Below are positions 60,143 to 64,000 of a stretch of 64,000 bases of DNA, in pieces. Position 1 is the first letter of the stretch. Every line of letters starts with the position of its first letter. Origin of the DNA: Hansfordia pulvinata (taxonomy: Eukaryota; Ascomycota; Sordariomycetes; Xylariales); assembly GCA_006538405.1 (NCBI GenBank), contig BJKQ01000011.1, positions 745,501 through 809,500 on the forward strand, in the 5' to 3' direction. The position numbers and the translations under genes are program-made. A model generated the notes under the pieces. It was not told the origin of the DNA, searched no databases, and saw only the letters and a program-made list of their open reading frames with translations.

Positions 60143-60921
60143 TCACCGCCCCATCCAGCCGCCGTCGACGACGAGGGTGTGCCCGGTGACGTAGGCGCTT
60201 GCGCGGCCGGCGAGGTAGACGGCGGTGCCCTTGAAGTCCTCGGGGAGCCCCAGCGGCCGGCAGGGATGCGGGCGCTGATGCTGGCCTCGCGCTCCTTGTC
60301 GTTGATGAGGGCCTCGTTCATGTCGGTGGCGATGTATCCCGGGGCTATGGCGTTGCAGGTGACGCCGCGGCCGGACCAGCTGTTGGCGAGGGACTTTGTC
60401 AGCTGGCCGACGGCGCCCTTGCTGGCGGCGTAGGCGGGGACGTTGAGCCCGCCCTGGAAGGTGAGCAGGCTGGCGAAGTTGACGACGCTGCCCCGGCGGC
60501 CCGTGGCCGGGCTGGGCTCGAGCGAGAGCATGTGGGCGCCCAGGTCGCGGCACAGGGCGAAGACGGCGGAGCAGTTGACCTGCATGACGGCGGCGAAGTC
60601 GGCGTCGGGGAAGGCCTCGGGCGGGTGGCGGATCTGGATGCCCGCGCAGTTGACGAGGGTGCGCACCTCGTGGCCGTCGGCGAGCACGCGCGGGGTCAGG
60701 GCCGCGACGTCGGCGGCCGACGACAGGTCCGCCGCGTAGACGTGCGCGCGCCGGCCCAGGGCCTCGATCGCCCGCGACGTCTCCGTGGCGCCCGGGTCGC
60801 GCTGGACGAGGATGATGTCGGCGCCGGCCTCGGCGAGCCCGATGGCCACGGCCTGGCCTATCCCGCGGGTGCCGCCGGTGACGAGGGCGGTCTCGCCCTT
60901 GAGGGAGAAGTAGGCGTCCAT
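60143..60921 (-). CDS. KduD-like short-chain dehydrogenase/reductase (one frame break)
   Basis: NAD(P)-dependent classical SDR close to 2-deoxy-D-gluconate 3-dehydrogenases and their fungal relatives; the true substrate is unknown. It begins [20 protein letters not shown] with the cofactor motif TGGTRGIG (15-22). Other marks are NCAG (91-94), catalytic Ser151 in [13 protein letters not shown] (Tyr164, Lys168), the PGYIATDMN substrate loop, and a C-terminus ending [15 protein letters not shown]. After RIPAGRWG (residue 225) the frame changes by one base. The correct continuation [13 protein letters not shown] lies in the neighbouring frame and ends at 60143. One G seems missing from the coding-strand G4 run at 60248-60251; restored length is 259 aa, normal for the family. 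Without the missing base, the frame would run on into junk to 60094. It converges with the Ayg1-like gene. Confidence 0.88.
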
Positions 60922-63523
60922 TGGGGAAAGCTGGCCTTGTGCTGCTGGTTGTGGTGGTGGTAGTGTGTGGTGGTGGTGGTGGTGGTGGTGGTGGTGGTGG
61001 TGGTGACGACGACGGCTTCCCCCAGACGGTTATGAGATCTCTTGCTTGATTCCGTCGGCAGTGGGCGTCGACGGTCAGGAAAGGCGTTGAAAGGGTAGGC
61101 AGAAAGAAAGGGGGAGGGGGATTGAAGGGGACTGGGCCGCGCAGGCGGACTGGATCGGGCGTCGGCAGCAAGCGTCGGGGGGGTAATTTATCGCGACCGT
61201 TGCACGGGCAGCAGCCCCCGCGCGACCCCGCGATCCAGGCGGCGGCCGGCCGGCCTCGCGTCAAGCCTCAAAACTGATGGCCTGGCGAGTGCATGTCGCG
61301 GTCCCGACTGCGCGTGTACGGGCGAGTGAAGGTACCGCCCTACCACACCCGGCGTGGCGTCATCGCTTCCAGGTTGGACGGGGCTCGCAACCCCGCGGTC
61401 ACTACAGCCATTGGCACCCCCGCCTCCCTCCGCCGGCGCCGCCATCCTTATCCGTCCATGGCCGCCGGCGCCGCGCATCCCCTTGGGGCTATTCCAGTAA
61501 CTCGGCCCTGGCGACAGCAGCTGCGGCGCCGGTGGGCGGCTCTAACCGCCCACACGGTCCCCTGAACGGGCCCACTGGGCGAATTCGGGCAAAATCGCCG
61601 TCTTCCAGCTCGATCCGTTACTGCCAATACATAGGGTACACGCAGTACCGTGAAGATGCCGACGCAGCTACCTCATACCTAATAGATACCTTGTCTACCT
61701 TAACATGTACCTACATCGTGGAGCCGACGGAAGCGCAGACACCAAATTTGCATATTGCCATTCTGCTGGGCTGGTTGCACTTACACACAGGAGAAGCCAG
61801 CCTTCCATTCCGCAGCAGTCAGTCTCGTACATCTAGGTATACCCTTCGGCGCGAGTGTATACTCCACACGTGTATCAGGGAGCAGCCGAATGTGTGGTGG
61901 GTACTGGTGTGGCGGAGACGGAAAAGCCGCGACATATCCGTCTTTTTCAGGTTGACCAATGCCATCCACGCCGCATACCAAATTGAGCATTGCCTTGCAA
62001 CGACGGCCAGACATATGATTTGAGAAGTATTCGAAGTTGGAATCTTTGATAAGTGTACGTCTAGGGCGTGAGGCCGGTCTAGCCTGGCCAGCAAGAGATC
62101 GTGACTCGCGGTCTAGAGAGGTCCTGGACAGCATATCACTCATTCAGCGCCAAGTTGCGAGAAATAATGCAACCCAGGCAACACGACCTGGCATCATACA
62201 TCATTCGATGGGATGAAAGACTGAAGTGGCCGTTATGAATACGGTCCACGTCGTTTCTCAGCAACGTTGGTCGTTCCTGCCCACTGAGAGATCGCAGCCG
62301 CGTTACGTAAGACGGACAGATTGGTGGACGTGATGCTAATCAGCCTCAACTCTGTCAACCACAGCATCGGCCACCTTGCTGCCCACGGGTTCCGCGCAGA
62401 GGGCTAACGGGACGATCGCCATCGACCTTCGGCTCACTTCTCAATTTGATGTTCTCACCTTATGGCATCCGACTCAATACGATTGCAGCTGCACTGCTGT
62501 GACTGCCTACTTCCCTACCTCTCAACTGGCCAAAATGGGCAGTGGGCCAGGTCAAGTCCGACAGTTGTCGCGTGAAAGCTCTACCACAGGTCACCGTCTA
62601 CTCGTATCAAATGCCCTGAGCGTTCCTTATTTTCTTGTCAGCCGTGGTCGCTAATGCAAAGCTAGTCCTGAGTCTAGACCACGGGACGGGCCTTGATCGC
62701 GGCTCAGTTGAGACCTCGGACACCACTGGATCTCGCAAGGAACTATTCCGTCAAAGACCGCAAGCCAAGGCTGTCCCCTCCCGGTCTCTACAAGTTGGGT
62801 ACTTTGCCAAGTTCAGCCCCGGCTCGTTCTGTGCCATGTCCGACTCCCCGTGCTGACAGCATCTGCACAGTCGCGCCTCACCCCTGTCTTACCTGCATCG
62901 ACCTCCAACCACCTCTGCGGCTCTTCGCTTCCGGGGGCGCTCTTCTACTTAGTGCGCTGACTCAAGCCTTCAAAAGCCAAGGCTTGAGTCACTTTCGACT
63001 GCTGCGTCCCTACATTGGGTAGATCAGGCTGCGCACTGAGCGTGAGGCCCATGTCCACAAGGTCGTCCGCTAGGACTGTCAGTTATCCAACCACAATGAC
63101 AGAGCTCGAGCATGACAGACATGTCTACGAGGACTCGTATCCACGCAAAGCCCCGTTTGGACCCCTGCTGCGGCTGGAGTTGGAGAGCCCTATCATAGGA
63201 TCCGAGTGGCTGTGGGGATCTATCACGAGAGCCCATAGTCACATATCTAGCTAGGCTGGCCCTCTGGCCAACCAACAGCACAGTTCCCGGTAAATGCCGC
63301 CCACCCGGGCACCTACTATCTGCTCGTGCAGACAATGGTTGCAGCGACCCCAGCCCGTGAGGCCAGGGTTCACGTGAGGCTCCCAGATGACGGAAAGTCT
63401 TGAAATATGGACGCAAGTCCCCTTGCGAAGCTCCTTTTTTTTTATGCTTGCGCCGTCTCGACGCCTCGGCGAAAGCGACATTCCTGGAGATTCAACATCG
63501 CTTCTCGGGCGCAGTCAAACGCA
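60922..63523. other. 2.6-kb intergenic region
   Basis: Starts with the SDR leader and a (TGG)n tract. One TACTCGTA motif lies at 62599 and TACCTA blocks near 61675-61715. No frame here has coding character I can support. Confidence 0.6.
60968..61003. repeat. (TGG)12 trinucleotide repeat upstream of the SDR gene
   Basis: Twelve perfect TGG units 47 nt before the SDR start codon, so CCA repeats probably lie in its 5' leader. Confidence 0.92.
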
Positions 63524-64000
63524 ATGGCTCGTCCCCGGGGTCTTGCGGCTTTCACGGCAGCGCCTCGACTGTCGTTCCTTCTGTCAGCGCTGCTCCTAGC
63601 ACTCGCAGTGCGACCGGCAGGGGCATACACCTACACGAACCAGTTCCGGCACTGGTATCCGCAGTACGGCTTCATCTTCGAGACGATCAAGAACGACAAC
63701 TGCTCGACCGAGTATGCCAACTACCTGACGGGAAACAAGTACCTTTTCCCGATCGACCGCTTCGGCGGCGGCGGAACCAACTCGCGCCTCACGCAGCCCG
63801 TCATGCGCTGCATACTCGAGCATACAAGCGAATACGTCAAATCCATCATGGCCAGCGCCCAGGTCTTACTCGGCGTGACCCCGACGATCCTGGCCGTCCT
63901 GGGCCCCTCCCCCGAGGAGCTGGCCATGCTGGGCGTCGTGGGCCGCCGCCCCTTTTTGGCCCTCCTCCTAGCCCTCGGCACCCCATCCGTCTTCCTCACC
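63524..64000 (+). CDS. Signal-peptide-bearing membrane protein, unknown function, cut by right edge
   Basis: Open from the ATG at 63524 to the end of the window (159 codons, no stop). A basic, hydrophobic signal peptide (LSFLLSALLLALAVRPAGA) is followed by an extracytoplasmic segment (YTYTNQFRHWYPQYGFIFET, NDNCSTEYANYLTG). Then come a conserved-looking stretch (QPVMRCILEHTSEYVKSIMA), a hydrophobic helix (VLLGVTPTILAVLGPSPEEL) and the start of another (RRPFLALLLALGTPSVFL). This resembles a large family of uncharacterised fungal multi-pass membrane proteins; the resemblance is from memory. The function is unknown. It is too incomplete to give a helix count or length. Confidence 0.7.
   Translation, partial: MARPRGLAAFTAAPRLSFLLSALLLALAVRPAGAYTYTNQFRHWYPQYGFIFETIKNDNCSTEYANYLTGNKYLFPIDRFGGGGTNSRLTQPVMRCILEHTSEYVKSIMASAQVLLGVTPTILAVLGPSPEELAMLGVVGRRPFLALLLALGTPSVFLT

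Noticed and set aside
1..64000. tRNA, 5S rRNA, CRISPR array, transposon termini
   Set aside because: I scanned by eye for the tRNA T-arm (GGTTCRA), 5S-like internal boxes, regularly spaced direct repeats and long terminal repeats. No candidate held up. A covariance-model search would be decisive.

Overview
The window looks like a filamentous ascomycete chromosome (Pezizomycotina, most likely Sordariomycetes). Coding regions are GC-rich. Introns are short (about 50-190 nt) with GTAAGT/GTGAGT donors and YAG acceptors. The gene set is also typical: a DUF7708-NACHT NLR, a hybrid histidine kinase, a GPI-anchored CFEM protein, an Ayg1-type melanin hydrolase, Vms1 and Gna1. I recognise no tRNA, rRNA, CRISPR array or intact transposon.

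Layout. 0-1.6 kb: 5' part of an NLR-like NACHT protein (minus), cut by the left edge. 4.4-6.0 kb: a six-exon, seven-helix membrane protein (minus). 6-15.6 kb: gene-poor. 15.7-19.6 kb: a hybrid histidine kinase (plus). 19.6-25.9 kb: gene-poor. 25.9-27.9 kb: a secreted, GPI-anchored CFEM wall protein (plus). 28.7-30.8 kb: Vms1/ANKZF1, the ribosome quality-control peptidyl-tRNA hydrolase (minus). 31.5-32.3 kb: a small secreted or membrane protein (minus). 34.1-35.8 kb: a cysteine-rich orphan (plus). 37.1-40.1 kb: a disordered DUF8035-like protein (minus). 40.1-56.4 kb: a 16-kb gene desert full of simple repeats, with an AT-richer 1.5-kb stretch that may hold a degenerate coding relic. 56.4-57.1 kb: Gna1, for UDP-GlcNAc and chitin precursors. 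58.3-59.8 kb: an Ayg1-like hydrolase, convergent with a KduD-like short-chain dehydrogenase at 60.1-60.9 kb. 63.5 kb to the right edge: the start of a signal-peptide-bearing membrane protein.

No pathway operates as a unit here. Gna1 (chitin precursor), the CFEM protein and the Ayg1 homolog (melanin) all touch the cell wall, but they are not a cluster and no polyketide synthase is present.

Two signals are not explained by the genes. (1) Four of the twelve genes can be read through only by assuming single-base indels, eight in all, each at a C or G homopolymer of 4-6 bases. This points to base-calling errors or unusual homopolymer instability. (2) The 8-mer TACGAGTA or its reverse complement TACTCGTA occurs 30 times by eye, against about 2 expected by chance. 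Every copy lies outside the proposed coding regions, and one pair forms an inverted repeat. It is accompanied by TACCTA/TAGGTA blocks.
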